This document shows positions 20,401 through 29,115 of a DNA stretch of 64,000 nucleotides, piece after piece (position 1 is the stretch's first letter; each line of letters opens with the position of its first letter). Position numbers and translations under genes: made by a program. Below the pieces are notes generated by a model. It saw only the letters and a list, made by a program, of their open reading frames with translations, was not told the DNA's origin and made no database searches. Source of the stretch: Lachnospiraceae bacterium (GTDB lineage Bacteria > Bacillota > Clostridia > Lachnospirales > Lachnospiraceae); contig JAFRRM010000033.1 in the NCBI GenBank assembly GCA_017428105.1, forward strand, positions 1-64,000, read 5' to 3'.

Positions 20401-21429
20401 GTCGTCCTGAGCGAGGAAAACGACTGGCGCCACACCTTCACCGATCTGCCCAAGTATCAGTGGGACGGCGATGAGATCTGGTACTACGTGCAGGAAGACC
20501 CCGTAGAAGGATATGAGACCTCCGTCTATGACGGCACCATGATCGTCAACACCCTGCTGAAAGACGTCGAAGTCGTCAAGATCTGGGAAGACGGCGATAA
20601 CGCGGACGATCTCCGTCCCGAAGTCATCACCGTCCGCCTGTTCGCGGACGGCCACGAGATCGACGTCATGGGTCTGTCCGAAGAAAACGGCTGGAAATAC
20701 ACCTTTACCGATCTGCCCGCCTATCACGACGGCGACGAAGTCTTCTACACCGTAACGGAAGACCCGGTCGATGGGTATGAGACCGAGATCGACGGCCTGA
20801 CTGTCGTCAACACCCTGCTGAAGGACATCGAAGTCGTCAAGATCTGGGACGACAACGACGACGCCGACGGCCTCCGCCCGGTGACCATCACGGTCCACCT
20901 GTTTGCGGACGGCTCCGAGATCGCAACCGCGACCCTGAGCGAAGAGACCGGCTGGACCCACACCTTCCCCGACCTGCCCGTCTATGACGACGGCGACGAG
21001 ATCTTCTACTCCATCCTGGAAGATCCGGTGGACGGCTACGAGACCGAGATCGACGAATTCACGATCACCAACCGCCACGTCGAGGAGACCACCGTTCCGG
21101 AAGAGACCACCACCCCCGAGGAGACCACGCCCGAGGAGACCACCACGCCGGAAGAGACCACCACGCCTGAGGAGACCACTCCCGAAGAGACCACTACCCC
21201 CGAGGAGACCACTCCCGAAGAGACGACTACCCCCGAGGAGACCACCCTTCCGGAAGAGACCACCACCCCCGAGGAGACCACCGCGCCGACCACCACCGTG
21301 CCGACCACGACGACCCCCGTCACGCCTCCGCCCACCGGTGATGACGGCTCCATCCTCCTCTTCGTCCTCCTCATCATGGCCGCCTCCACTGCCCTGGCTG
21401 CCATCCTCAGCCGCCGCAAACGGGCCTGA
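17428..21429 (+). CDS. Cell-wall adhesin: Cna-B, degenerate thioester-like domain, nine Cna-B repeats, TTPEETT stalk, PPPTG anchor
   Basis: The 1333-residue start at 17428 is set by GAAGGAGG eight bases upstream; an in-frame ATG 60 bases earlier lacks a site. Residues 1-30 are a signal peptide. A Cna-B-like module follows (~40-110), then a region resembling a thioester domain: AFCFN puts a Cys at 167, but the later AIAIKQYTDG has Ala246 where the family has Gln. Nine Cna-B repeats of ~75 residues follow, each with a KxWxD Lys, an EDPV segment and a closing TNx Asn, the usual isopeptide set. A Thr/Glu/Pro stalk (TTPEETT units) leads to TPPPTGD, a hydrophobic helix and RRKRA. Known family role: surface attachment in Gram-positive bacteria. 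Probably sortase-anchored, although the motif begins with Pro and not Leu. Co-oriented with the next gene, which has its own promoter. Confidence 0.9.
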   Translation: MKKTWRLLSALILALLVCGAALGTVRADDDLPASPTIEKPVHVSVFDELGNPVSGCSVQVLDSSGAVIETHENVDETFSVFLPAGTYTLRISQPAAGYMTDGSNSVSELTITLTEAEERDDIPGITVPAEYGNPLYEPYCIGHGGTYRDRIESYFIQDETGDIRAFCFNQNYDAPEPDDEDARFKRLVGSPELLYQLAQNKWKGYDGSLELTPQDLYDHVVSIIYHRDYIKEKYGFDDTITDLVMAIAIKQYTDGDLDSLKTNDENGNNMVLRRDNDGTSGPIVYDDNGNYQWRPGGCYLGSCVAHGKNDHRSDSSYVFPQDFKDAWHELMEMTDYPDDYYLYIYYPQVFHDRNYWRAWSEENVPGAIAHYANLYYAQDPQCMLSTFTVEPVRTTLSVRQAVDVEISKVWEDGSNANGYRPTAEEYASFIHLYADGTEVTSQYAENRSVTDNGDGTYTVKFAVLPKNRGEGDTASEIVYRLSEDAVEHYRSSASPDDRLEPGATVTNTEIREIEVRKIWEDNGNAHGLRPVSIQVILLANGVDAGTATLNADNNWKHTFTNLDVYADDGSPILYEVDEVTVDHYSCSIQGFVITNRELRDITVTKTWEDGENVDNVRPESITVHLLKGGAEYLTAVLSEDTGWEHTFEELYVYDEDGAEIVYTVEEDPVDGYRTEIDGFTVVNTQLTEVPVEKIWDDADDTDALRPAGVRVHLLADGEEVDAVTLDEDNEWKHTFTGLPKYKDGAAIEYTLEEDPVEHYRTGIEGSVITNTLIQSLQVKKIWLDGDDEYGTRPASITVHLFADGEEIDSVVLNADNEWKHTFNGLPVFKGSERIEYTVTEDPVEGYETGILEFTITNRELRDVEVEKVWVDNEDADGLRPVEITVRLFADGDEIDSVVLNADNNWHHTFADLYAYREDGIKINYTVEEDPVEGYATEIEFYADTYADQFAITNTLLTEIEVLKIWDDGDDAAGLRPTEITVHLYGNGLVDTVVLSEENDWRHTFTDLPKYQWDGDEIWYYVQEDPVEGYETSVYDGTMIVNTLLKDVEVVKIWEDGDNADDLRPEVITVRLFADGHEIDVMGLSEENGWKYTFTDLPAYHDGDEVFYTVTEDPVDGYETEIDGLTVVNTLLKDIEVVKIWDDNDDADGLRPVTITVHLFADGSEIATATLSEETGWTHTFPDLPVYDDGDEIFYSILEDPVDGYETEIDEFTITNRHVEETTVPEETTTPEETTPEETTTPEETTTPEETTPEETTTPEETTPEETTTPEETTLPEETTTPEETTAPTTTVPTTTTPVTPPPTGDDGSILLFVLLIMAASTALAAILSRRKRA
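21085..21295 (+). repeat. TTPEETT stalk-coding repeat, copy 1
   Basis: Tandem 15-30 base units (ACCACC/CCCGAGGAG mixtures) encode TTPEETT and TLPEETT. Such low-complexity coding repeats change length readily by slippage. The following ~130 bases, encoding the anchor, are nearly identical to the matching part of the next gene. Confidence 0.85.
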
Positions 21430-21437
21430 TGACTGAT

Positions 21438-21464
21438 CTGACAAGGGGACGGTTCCTTTGTCAG
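21438..21464 (+). repeat. Dispersed palindromic repeat (GGGGACGGTTCC family), copy 1
   Basis: CTGACAA...TTTGTCAG with core GGGGACGGTTCC lies nine bases after the adhesin stop and upstream of the terminator. The same sequence recurs at 43292, 43324 and, reversed, at 44782. Confidence 0.8.
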
Positions 21465-21484
21465 ATTCCCAAATCCAAACCGCA

Positions 21485-21510
21485 GGGGCGCCCGCCGGGC
21501 GCCCCTTTTT
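21485..21510 (+). terminator. Rho-independent terminator after the first thioester adhesin gene
   Basis: GGGGCGCCC-gcc-GGGCGCCCC is a 9-bp perfect stem followed by five T. Confidence 0.9.
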
Positions 21511-21531
21511 ATACTCTTTTCCCCCGTTCTG

Positions 21532-21560
21532 TTGACAATTTCTTTTCAATAATATATACT
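21532..21560 (+). promoter_or_regulatory. Sigma-A type promoter for the second thioester adhesin gene
   Basis: TTGACA at 21532-21537 and TATACT at 21555-21560 are spaced by 17 bp. With the terminator just upstream, this shows that the two adhesins are separate transcription units. Confidence 0.8.
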
Positions 21561-21654
21561 AAAAAATTGTGTGGAAAAGCCGCCTCCGGGCGCTTTCCTT
21601 CCCCGAACGTTGCTCTGTTTTCAAAGCATAAAATAAACCATAAGAGGAAAAAAC

Positions 21655-24600
21655 ATGAAGACCCACTGGACGAAACTTGCCGCCTTCGGCATCGCCTTCC
21701 TGATGCTCCTCTCCCTGTTCTCTCCCGCCGCCACCCGCGTCCGCGCGGAAGGCGAAGACGAGGCCGTGGAAAACGTCAAGACCCTGCTGGAAGGCATCGA
21801 TTCCCTCGCGGAAATGCAGTATTACCGCGTCACCGTGACCAGAGAGGCCGGCCTGACCTCGGGGTACCGCTACTATGACAACCCCAATTATACGCAGGCG
21901 CATCTGGATGCCCAGGCGGCCTACCGGGACTATCTGGACGACATGTTCGCGAAGCGCGCAGCCGCCAAAGAAGCCTACGAGGCCCTGACGGACGAGCAGA
22001 AGGCCGCCATCGCCGCGGACGAGACCGCCGCCGCCAACCTGGCCAAACTGACGCCGTACGACAAACTGCCCACGAAGATCCCGCTGCTGAAAGAAGACCT
22101 GATCGTTGACACGATCAAGGGCGATCAGCTGGACTATCCCGTCGCCGTGGATCCCGTCACGGATGAGTCCGATCCGTATATCTACGAGTATCTGCGCGGC
22201 TACGAGCTCAGCTTCAGCTTTGCAGATGAAGCCTGGCCTTCCAACCTCGTCATGGTAGACGCAAGCAAGGGAAACACGGGCTGGACGCCGGACGGCGTAT
22301 ATGAGTACGGCAAGAGCAACTATGAAGTGGTCTACTGCTGCGACGCGGAAGTGCTTCCGGTCAAGCGCTGGCAGTACAAGCGCGTCAATCTGGAAGACGC
22401 CCCGTATTACGGAGAGGAGGCCGCCTCCCACATCCGTGCGATCCTGCAGAATTCCTATCCTTATGCCACCATCGAGGAGATGAAGGAATGGCTCGTCGCG
22501 AACGGCTATAACGCGGAATACGCGGCCGCGCTGACCCGCAGCGACATCATTGCCAGCGTCCAGTTCGCGATCTGGAACCATTCCAATTATAGCTACGACA
22601 CGAATTATCTGGGCACCGGCATCATGGAGGAGCAGCGCGACCGCAGAGATTATCTTGCGATGACGTCTACGCACGACTACCGCAACGAGATCTGGGACTG
22701 GTATGTGATCTGCCCCAAGAACTATTACGTGGGGTATTACAGCTATACTTATTATCCGGAGATCGCGGCCCGCATCAATTCCCTGACCCAGTTCCTGACC
22801 GCCCTGCCCGGCGTGCAGCCGTCCGATGACCAGATCGTCATCACCGACGTCACCATCGCCCGCACCGCCCTGGTGCCCGGCACTTCCGACACCTACCAGG
22901 TCGACCTGAACATCTTCCTGAACCACGGGGCCGCGTCCGCCAACGACAACGTCTCCATCAAGGTGACCAGCGAGCAGGCCGCCGGCATCAACGGCACCGA
23001 GACCGTGGACGTCAGCGGCAAGACCGTCTACCAGGTCTCCATCACCGCGAAATACGGCGATACCGTGACCGTCACGGTCGACGGCACGCAGGACCTGGCC
23101 AAGGGCGTGTACTTCTACGAGCCCAAGGGCGGCTTTGACAAATCCCAGCCGCTGGTAGGCGTCGCCGAAGGTTCCACCCGCATCCACGCCGAAGACAGCT
23201 TCACCTTCGATCAGGACGTCGAAATGGGCCTGCGCGTCTACAAGACCGCGGAAGGCACGGACTACCCCATCTCCGACATCAGCTTTGACGTGTACCGCGC
23301 CGTTCCGGACGAAGGCGAGAGACTGCCCGCCAAACCGTCCGAGGAAGACGTCGCCCGCTACGCCGTCCCCGACAATCTGGTCGCCACCATCACCACGGAC
23401 GATACCGGCTACGCCTTCACGGCGCTGGAACGCGGCTCCTACCTGGTCGTGGAGCGCCTGAACGCGGAGAAGGTCAAATACGTGGCGGATCCGTTCTTCG
23501 TGACCCTGCCCAACCCGGTCACGGCCGCGGACGGCACCATCGTGTATGAAGACGTCGTCTCCCGCTATATTGAGAACGTCCCCGTCGACAAGCCCGGCAC
23601 CGTCTCCGTGAAGCCCGAAGTCACCAAGGCCTTCGAAGACTGGGGCAAGGCCGATGCGTTCCGCTTTGAACTGGCCGCCGTCACCGAAGGAGCCCCCCTG
23701 CCCGCCGAGACCGTCGTGACCGCCACCGAGGACGAACCCACGGCCGTCTACGGCTCCCTCCTCTTCAAGGAGCCCGGCACCTATCAGTACACCATCACCG
23801 AACTGAACGACGGGGCGGACGGCGTCACCTACGACACCGCACCGCATGCCCTGACCGTCACCGTCACGAAGAACGAAGAGACCGGCGAACTGACCGCCGA
23901 AATGTCCTACGACGGCGCTGACAGCCTGACGATCACCAACACCTACACCCCCGCCGCCGCGGAGATCGGAGTCACCAAGGAGCTGGAAGGGCGGAACTGG
24001 AACGACACGGACGCCTTCACTTTCGTCCTGAAAGCCGTGTCCGAGGGCGCCCCGATGCCGGAGATCACCGAAGGCACCGCCACGAAGGATGAGCCGGCCG
24101 TCAGTTTCGGCGACATCATCTTTGAAAAAGCCGGCACCTACGAATACACCATCACGGAGCAGTACGGCAATATTCCCGGCGTCACGTACGATACGATTCC
24201 GCAGAACGTGACCGTCACCGTCACGAAGGACGCGGACACGAACGAACTGACCGCCGACGTCCGGTATAACGACGGAGCCCGTTCCCTGACCGTGACCAAC
24301 GTCTACGAAGCCGAGCCGGTCAGCGTCGTCTTCGGTGCGAAGAAAAACATCGAAGGCGAACCCGAAGATACACTGACCTTTAATTTCATCCTGACCGAGA
24401 CCACGGGGGACGCGGACTTCCTCATCGAGTCCCTCTCGATCGAAGGCGAAGGTCAGGACTGGTTCGCTCCGCTCACATTTGACACGCCCGGCTCCTACAC
24501 CTTCGAGATCACCGAAAAGATCGGCAGCGCCGCCGGCTGGACCTATGACACGCAGGTCTACACCATCCGTGTGCAGGTGACCGACGACGGCGAAGGCCAT

Positions 24601-25119
24601 CTCGTCGCCGAAGTGACCGGACCGGACGACAACATCGCCGAGTTCACCAACACCTACATCCCCGAGACCACGCCGGAAGAGACCACGACTCCCGAGGAGA
24701 CCACGCCGGAAGAGACCACGACTCCCGAGGAGACGACTCCCGAAGAAACCACCACTCCCGAAGAGACCACCACTCCTGAGGAGACCACCCTTCCCGAAGA
24801 GACCACCACTCCCGAGGAGACCACCCTTCCCGAAGAGACCACCACTCCGGAAGAGACCACCACCCCTGAGGAGACCACTCTTCCCGAAGAGACCACCACT
24901 CCCGAGGAGACCACCACCCCCGAAGAGACCACCCTTCCCGAGGAGACCACCACCCCTGAGGAGACCACCGCGCCGACCACCACCGTGCCGACCACGACGA
25001 CGCCCGTCACGCCTCCGCCCACCGGCGACGAAGGTTCCATCCTCCTCTTCGTCCTTCTCATCATGACCGCCTCCACTGCCCTGGCCGCCATCCTGAGCCG
25101 CCGCAAGAGAGAGGTCTGA
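21655..25119 (+). CDS. Cell-wall adhesin with intact thioester domain, Cna-B, three FctA-type modules, TTPEETT stalk, PPPTG anchor
   Basis: 1154 residues, with a signal peptide ending near RVRA-E. Residues ~90-390 look like a class of thioester domain: VYCC gives a Cys at 228/229 and VQFAIW gives Gln303, the pair that forms the internal Cys-Gln thioester in surface adhesins that bind host or plant-fibre amines. A beta-rich linker follows, then a Cna-B/SpaA module (~520-650: GLRVYK...YAFTALERGSYLVVE). Three FctA-like modules follow (~655-1005), each opening with xVxK and closing with TNTY or TNVY. The stalk is TTPEETT repeats, then TPPPTGDEGS, a hydrophobic helix and RRKREV. AGAGGA lies 7-8 bases before the ATG. 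It shares FctA module type with the giant adhesin and anchor sequence with the upstream gene, so the three probably work on the same cell surface. The target is unknown. Confidence 0.9.
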   Translation: MKTHWTKLAAFGIAFLMLLSLFSPAATRVRAEGEDEAVENVKTLLEGIDSLAEMQYYRVTVTREAGLTSGYRYYDNPNYTQAHLDAQAAYRDYLDDMFAKRAAAKEAYEALTDEQKAAIAADETAAANLAKLTPYDKLPTKIPLLKEDLIVDTIKGDQLDYPVAVDPVTDESDPYIYEYLRGYELSFSFADEAWPSNLVMVDASKGNTGWTPDGVYEYGKSNYEVVYCCDAEVLPVKRWQYKRVNLEDAPYYGEEAASHIRAILQNSYPYATIEEMKEWLVANGYNAEYAAALTRSDIIASVQFAIWNHSNYSYDTNYLGTGIMEEQRDRRDYLAMTSTHDYRNEIWDWYVICPKNYYVGYYSYTYYPEIAARINSLTQFLTALPGVQPSDDQIVITDVTIARTALVPGTSDTYQVDLNIFLNHGAASANDNVSIKVTSEQAAGINGTETVDVSGKTVYQVSITAKYGDTVTVTVDGTQDLAKGVYFYEPKGGFDKSQPLVGVAEGSTRIHAEDSFTFDQDVEMGLRVYKTAEGTDYPISDISFDVYRAVPDEGERLPAKPSEEDVARYAVPDNLVATITTDDTGYAFTALERGSYLVVERLNAEKVKYVADPFFVTLPNPVTAADGTIVYEDVVSRYIENVPVDKPGTVSVKPEVTKAFEDWGKADAFRFELAAVTEGAPLPAETVVTATEDEPTAVYGSLLFKEPGTYQYTITELNDGADGVTYDTAPHALTVTVTKNEETGELTAEMSYDGADSLTITNTYTPAAAEIGVTKELEGRNWNDTDAFTFVLKAVSEGAPMPEITEGTATKDEPAVSFGDIIFEKAGTYEYTITEQYGNIPGVTYDTIPQNVTVTVTKDADTNELTADVRYNDGARSLTVTNVYEAEPVSVVFGAKKNIEGEPEDTLTFNFILTETTGDADFLIESLSIEGEGQDWFAPLTFDTPGSYTFEITEKIGSAAGWTYDTQVYTIRVQVTDDGEGHLVAEVTGPDDNIAEFTNTYIPETTPEETTTPEETTPEETTTPEETTPEETTTPEETTTPEETTLPEETTTPEETTLPEETTTPEETTTPEETTLPEETTTPEETTTPEETTLPEETTTPEETTAPTTTVPTTTTPVTPPPTGDEGSILLFVLLIMTASTALAAILSRRKREV
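24658..24978 (+). repeat. TTPEETT stalk-coding repeat, copy 2 (longer)
   Basis: About 320 bases of tandem units encoding TTPEETT/TLPEETT, longer than the copy in the upstream adhesin. The flanking 3' segment encoding TAPTTTVPTTTTPVTPPPTG matches that gene almost base for base, suggesting duplication or gene conversion. Confidence 0.85.
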
Positions 25120-25139
25120 CACAACATTGCACCAAAAAC

Positions 25140-25166
25140 GGGGCGGCCCTAACGGCCGCCCTTTTT
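25140..25166. terminator. Bidirectional terminator between convergent adhesin and MATE genes
   Basis: GGGCGGCC-ctaac-GGCCGCCC is followed by TTTTT on the plus strand and by GTTTTT on the minus strand, so it can serve both convergent genes. Confidence 0.85.
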
Positions 25167-25190
25167 AAATGACAAATAAACTGTTTCCTG

Positions 25191-26588
25191 TCAGGTCTGC
25201 CCCGCGGACCTGATTGCGCGGCCCAGCATGTACAGCGCGAACACGGCGCTCAGGCTTTCCGAAACCGGAAGCGCCGCGGCAAGGCCGGTCTCCCCGAACA
25301 GTTTGTCCAGGAGGAACATCAGCGGGATGTACAGGACGATCTCGCGGACGACTGCGTGGATCATGGTCGCGCGGCCGCGGCCCATGGCCTGGAGGCAGAA
25401 GGAACTGTGGTAGTTGAGAAACTGGACCGGGGAGGCCAGGCTGCGGATGCGCAGGAACATCGTGGAAAAGGCAATGGTGCGCAGGGCATTCTCCATCACC
25501 CCGGGCTTCGAGGTGTCCAGGAACAGGCGTGTGGCCGGTTCGGCAAAGAACTGGAAGAACAGAATGGCGCAGGCCGCCACGCAAAGGCCCCAGTAACGGG
25601 CCGTATTGACGGTCTTTTTGAGCCGCGCCGTGTTTCCGGAAGCGTAATTATAGGCGATGATCGGCATCGCCCCCTGGCAGATGCCCACACAGACGGCGTT
25701 CGGGATCCGCTCCACCTTCATGGTGATCCCAAGCCCGGCCAGGACCAGATCGCTGTGCGCAGCCGCGATCATGTTGGCACTGATATTGGCCACGTCAAAC
25801 AGCCCCGTCAGCAGGGCGGACGGCACGCCCACCGCCAGCAGTCCGCGGATGCTTCCCTTCTCCACCCGGCGCGCGTCCGCAGGCGACAGGCTCAGCGGAG
25901 CCGCTCCCCTGGCTCTGCGGTACGTCAGCAGCAGGTACAGGCAGGCGGCCGCGTTGGACAGCAGCGTCGCCAGGGCAGCGCCCACCACTTCATGGCCGGG
26001 CGGAAGCAGCACGAACATGAACAGCGGGTCCAGGATCATGTTCAGGATCCCGCCGCCGGAAAGCCCCAGGCTCGCCTTGCCGGAATACCCCGCGTTCCGC
26101 AGCAGGTGCGCCAGCGTCATCGACAGCTGGCTCGGGACGCTGCCCAGCACCAGCACCAGCTGCGTATACTGCACCGCATACCCGATCGTGTTTTCCGATG
26201 CCCCCAGGAAATCCAGGATCGGCCGGGTAAACAGCCCCAGCAGCAGCGAATACACCAGGCCGATGGCCATCGAGCCCCAGGCGCTGAACGCGCTGATGCG
26301 CCGCGCCTCTTCTTCTTTCCCGGCTCCCATCAGCCGCGCCAGCAGGCTTCCGCCGCCGATCCCGGTGATGTTGGCCAGCGCCACGCTCATCATGACCAGC
26401 GTCAGGGTCAGCGTGGTCGCCCCCATCATATAGGAATTGCCGGTCCGCCCGATGAAATAGGCATCCACCATGTTGTAGATCAGGTTGATCAGCTGGCTGA
26501 TCACCGTGGGGACCGCCATGACCCAGAGCGCGCGGGGCACGGGAAGATTTTCGAAGATCTCTTTTTTGTTCCTGATTCCAGCGGCCAA
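25191..26588 (-). CDS. MATE family multidrug/cation exporter (MepA-like)
   Basis: 465 residues with about 12 hydrophobic segments in the two-times-six MATE arrangement. The N-terminal half has the typical PTVISQLINLIYNMVDAYFIG, and AxLLxNxGYSGKA-like loop sequences follow. Members export cationic drugs or metabolites with Na+ or H+ exchange at the inner membrane. The best start is a TTG at 26588, because AAGGAGGAAGGCGGAA sits just before it and no ATG is near. It is 21 bases after the GH3 stop and is the last gene of a VOC-MazG-GH3-MATE run. The substrate cannot be inferred. Confidence 0.88.
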   Translation of the reverse strand: MAAGIRNKKEIFENLPVPRALWVMAVPTVISQLINLIYNMVDAYFIGRTGNSYMMGATTLTLTLVMMSVALANITGIGGGSLLARLMGAGKEEEARRISAFSAWGSMAIGLVYSLLLGLFTRPILDFLGASENTIGYAVQYTQLVLVLGSVPSQLSMTLAHLLRNAGYSGKASLGLSGGGILNMILDPLFMFVLLPPGHEVVGAALATLLSNAAACLYLLLTYRRARGAAPLSLSPADARRVEKGSIRGLLAVGVPSALLTGLFDVANISANMIAAAHSDLVLAGLGITMKVERIPNAVCVGICQGAMPIIAYNYASGNTARLKKTVNTARYWGLCVAACAILFFQFFAEPATRLFLDTSKPGVMENALRTIAFSTMFLRIRSLASPVQFLNYHSSFCLQAMGRGRATMIHAVVREIVLYIPLMFLLDKLFGETGLAAALPVSESLSAVFALYMLGRAIRSAGQT

Positions 26589-26609
26589 TTCCGCCTTCCT
26601 CCTTCAGCG

Positions 26610-29084
26610 TCAGATTTTCAGTTTCCTTACCATCCGGAGCATCCGCGACGCGTTCGCCAGCAGCTGCTCCCGTGTGAGCCGCCCGTCCTGCAGGCCGGCC
26701 AGCATGTCCTTCCAGTCCGCCCTGCATCCGGGCATGAAGACGTCGCCGCCCGCGGCTGCGGCCAGTGCCGGCTGCACCCGGGGATAGACGTCCGCCTTGC
26801 GGTTCATCAGCCCGTTTCCGAGCACCCAGTCCGTCATGACGATCCCTTCGAAGCCGCATTCCTCCCGCAGGAACGCGTACAGATCGCGCCGTTCCGCGGT
26901 ATGCTTACCGTTCAGCAGGTTGTAGGACGTCATGACCGCGCAGGGCTGCGCCTCGCGCACGCAGATCGCAAAGCCCTTCAGATAGATCTCTCGCAGGGCC
27001 CGCTCCGATACGCGGCTGTTGCTGCCGTAGCGGTTCGTTTCCTGGTTGTTGGCCGCGAAATGCTTGATCGTGGTCCCGCAGCCGGGATGGCGCTGCACGC
27101 CCTTCGTGAGGGCCGCCGCCATCTTCCCGCTGATCAGCGGATCCTCGGAAAAATACTCAAAATTCCGGCCGCAGCGGATGGAACGGTGGATGTTGAGGGC
27201 AGGCGCCAGCCAGAGCTGCACGCCGAAGCGCTCCATCTCCTCTCCCACGATGTCGCCGCACGTCTCCGCCAGCGTCTCGTCCCAGCTCTGCGCCAGCGCG
27301 GTCCCGATCGGGATCGCCGTGCAATACTGCGTTTCCACGGCCGCATGCTTCGGCGTCCGTCCGCCCAGCCGCTTCAGCATTCCCTGCGCCGGCCGGGGCA
27401 GAAATTCCAGAATGCTCTCCGGCAGCGCGGGCTGTCCCACGCCGTGCGCGTTCCCCTGCCCGTCGCGGTAAAACTCCAGTGTCAGCCGCAGGCCTGCCGG
27501 CCCGTCCGCCATGATCAGCGGCTCAAAGCCGAATTCCTCCGCCTTGGACGCCGTTTCACCCGCGGCGCCGGCCACATGCACGGAAGAATCGCCGACGAAG
27601 CGGAGCAGCCCGCCTTTTTCCCGGAAACCGCCGACGCTGATGTAAGCCAGCTGCTCATCGGTCATGCCGCGCAGGGACTCTTCTATCTCGTCCGGGCAGC
27701 CGCTGCACACCGTCCGGGGCGTAAAATCAGAAGCATGCAGGGAGATGACGGGAAGATCCGCGGGAAGGACCTCCGCCGGGGCGGCCCCTTTGCTGTTTCC
27801 GCTTTCCGGCTCTTCTCCGGTCTCCTGTCCCGGTTTCCAGTCCTCAAACCCGGGCTCGCCGAAACACGGCCCGGCCTGGAGTACCGTCACATCCTCCGCC
27901 AGTCTGATCACCGCCGCGGGGAGCGTATCCGCGCTGGACGTCCCCAGACGCAGGACATACTGTCCCGCTTCCAGCAGATACCGCGCCTGCTTTATATCAT
28001 ACGAAGCGCAGTCGCGCAGGTCGAACCGAACCTCCACGCTCTCTTTCTCTCCCGGGGCCAGCTGCGCGGTCCGCGCAAAGCCCGCCAGGCTCTGGACCGG
28101 CTGATCCAGCCGCCCCGCCGGAGCAGACAGATAGACCTGCACGACTTCTTTTCCGGCGAACCGCCCCGTATTTTCCACTTCCGCCCGCAGCGTGATCCCG
28201 CTCCCGCAGGCGCTGACCGCTTCCGGCTTCACGGAGAATTCCGTGTAGCTCAGACCGTGGCCGAAGGGAAACAACGGGCGCTTCCCGACGCTGTCGAACC
28301 AGCGGTATCCCACGTAGATCCCCTCGCGGTAATACGTGTCGTCAGGGTCGCCGAAATCGATCAGGTCCGGGTAGTCCTCCCAGGCCGCCCACGTGGTGGT
28401 CAGTTTGCCGGACGGGTTCTGCCGCCCCAGCAGGATGTCGGCCAGCACGTCCCCGGTCTGCACGCCCAGCTGCGACAGGAGCAGGATGTTCCGCACCTCG
28501 TCCAGTCCGGACAGATCCACCGGTCCGCCCGTGTTCAGCACCAGCATGAATTTCCCGTACATCCGGTTCAGCGCCAGGATGTCCCGCCGCTCGGACTCCG
28601 TCAGCAGGATGTCGCCCGGCACCGAATCGCGGTCGTTCCCTTCGCCGGAGATGCGCGAGAGCACGTAGATCGCCACGTTCCCGGCCGCCTGCAGCGGCAG
28701 TTCGTATTCCGGCGCGGGCATCGCCTTGCCCATCCCGTAGATGATCGCGTTCTGATGATGCGCGCGCGCTTCCTCTTTCAGCCGCGCCAGGAAGGCTTTT
28801 TTCGCTTCGCCGGCCAATGCGTCGTACGCGTCCAGCCACGCCCCGGTGGTCACCGTGAAGCCGGCTTTCTGCAGGCCTTCTTCCACCGTCACGAACGCAC
28901 GGGAATTGACCTCACCTGAGCCGGTGCCGCCTTTGACCGTGCGCCGCACGCCGCTCCCGAACGCCGCCAGCGGACAGGGCTTCTCCAGCGGGAAATCCCC
29001 GCCGTTCCGCAGCAGCACGGTGCATTCCGCCAGCGAGCCGTACAGGCGCGCCAGATGTTCTTTTTCGTAATCATTGATCTTCAT
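26610..29084 (-). CDS. GH3 beta-glycosidase with permuted domain order
   Basis: 824 residues; no signal peptide, so probably cytoplasmic. The order is reversed relative to most GH3 enzymes. The alpha/beta-sandwich (GH3_C) domain comes first (from ~12, LLRNGGDFPL), then the FnIII-like domain (~255-350, LFPFGHGLSYTEF and later KEVVQVYLS), a linker rich in Glu/Pro, and the TIM-barrel catalytic domain last (~450-800). The nucleophile is Asp752 in VMTDW; KHFAANNQETNR and RNFEYFSEDP are substrate-site motifs of the family. The same inverted layout is known from a Ruminococcus albus beta-glucosidase. The ATG at 29084 is preferred over one 27 bases upstream because GGAGG stands at the right distance. 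Likely activity is beta-glucoside or xyloside hydrolysis on imported oligosaccharides; the exact sugar is not readable. Confidence 0.9.
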   Translation of the reverse strand: MKINDYEKEHLARLYGSLAECTVLLRNGGDFPLEKPCPLAAFGSGVRRTVKGGTGSGEVNSRAFVTVEEGLQKAGFTVTTGAWLDAYDALAGEAKKAFLARLKEEARAHHQNAIIYGMGKAMPAPEYELPLQAAGNVAIYVLSRISGEGNDRDSVPGDILLTESERRDILALNRMYGKFMLVLNTGGPVDLSGLDEVRNILLLSQLGVQTGDVLADILLGRQNPSGKLTTTWAAWEDYPDLIDFGDPDDTYYREGIYVGYRWFDSVGKRPLFPFGHGLSYTEFSVKPEAVSACGSGITLRAEVENTGRFAGKEVVQVYLSAPAGRLDQPVQSLAGFARTAQLAPGEKESVEVRFDLRDCASYDIKQARYLLEAGQYVLRLGTSSADTLPAAVIRLAEDVTVLQAGPCFGEPGFEDWKPGQETGEEPESGNSKGAAPAEVLPADLPVISLHASDFTPRTVCSGCPDEIEESLRGMTDEQLAYISVGGFREKGGLLRFVGDSSVHVAGAAGETASKAEEFGFEPLIMADGPAGLRLTLEFYRDGQGNAHGVGQPALPESILEFLPRPAQGMLKRLGGRTPKHAAVETQYCTAIPIGTALAQSWDETLAETCGDIVGEEMERFGVQLWLAPALNIHRSIRCGRNFEYFSEDPLISGKMAAALTKGVQRHPGCGTTIKHFAANNQETNRYGSNSRVSERALREIYLKGFAICVREAQPCAVMTSYNLLNGKHTAERRDLYAFLREECGFEGIVMTDWVLGNGLMNRKADVYPRVQPALAAAAGGDVFMPGCRADWKDMLAGLQDGRLTREQLLANASRMLRMVRKLKI

Positions 29085-29115
29085 GTCATGGGGTCCTCCG
29101 CTGTTTCTCAAGGGC

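Noticed and set aside
17386..28919. Long antisense frames opposite the two wall adhesins (minus) and opposite the MATE and GH3 genes (plus)
   Set aside because: Same shadow effect. The opposite strand shows signal peptides, known domains, promoters and terminators that explain the sequence fully.
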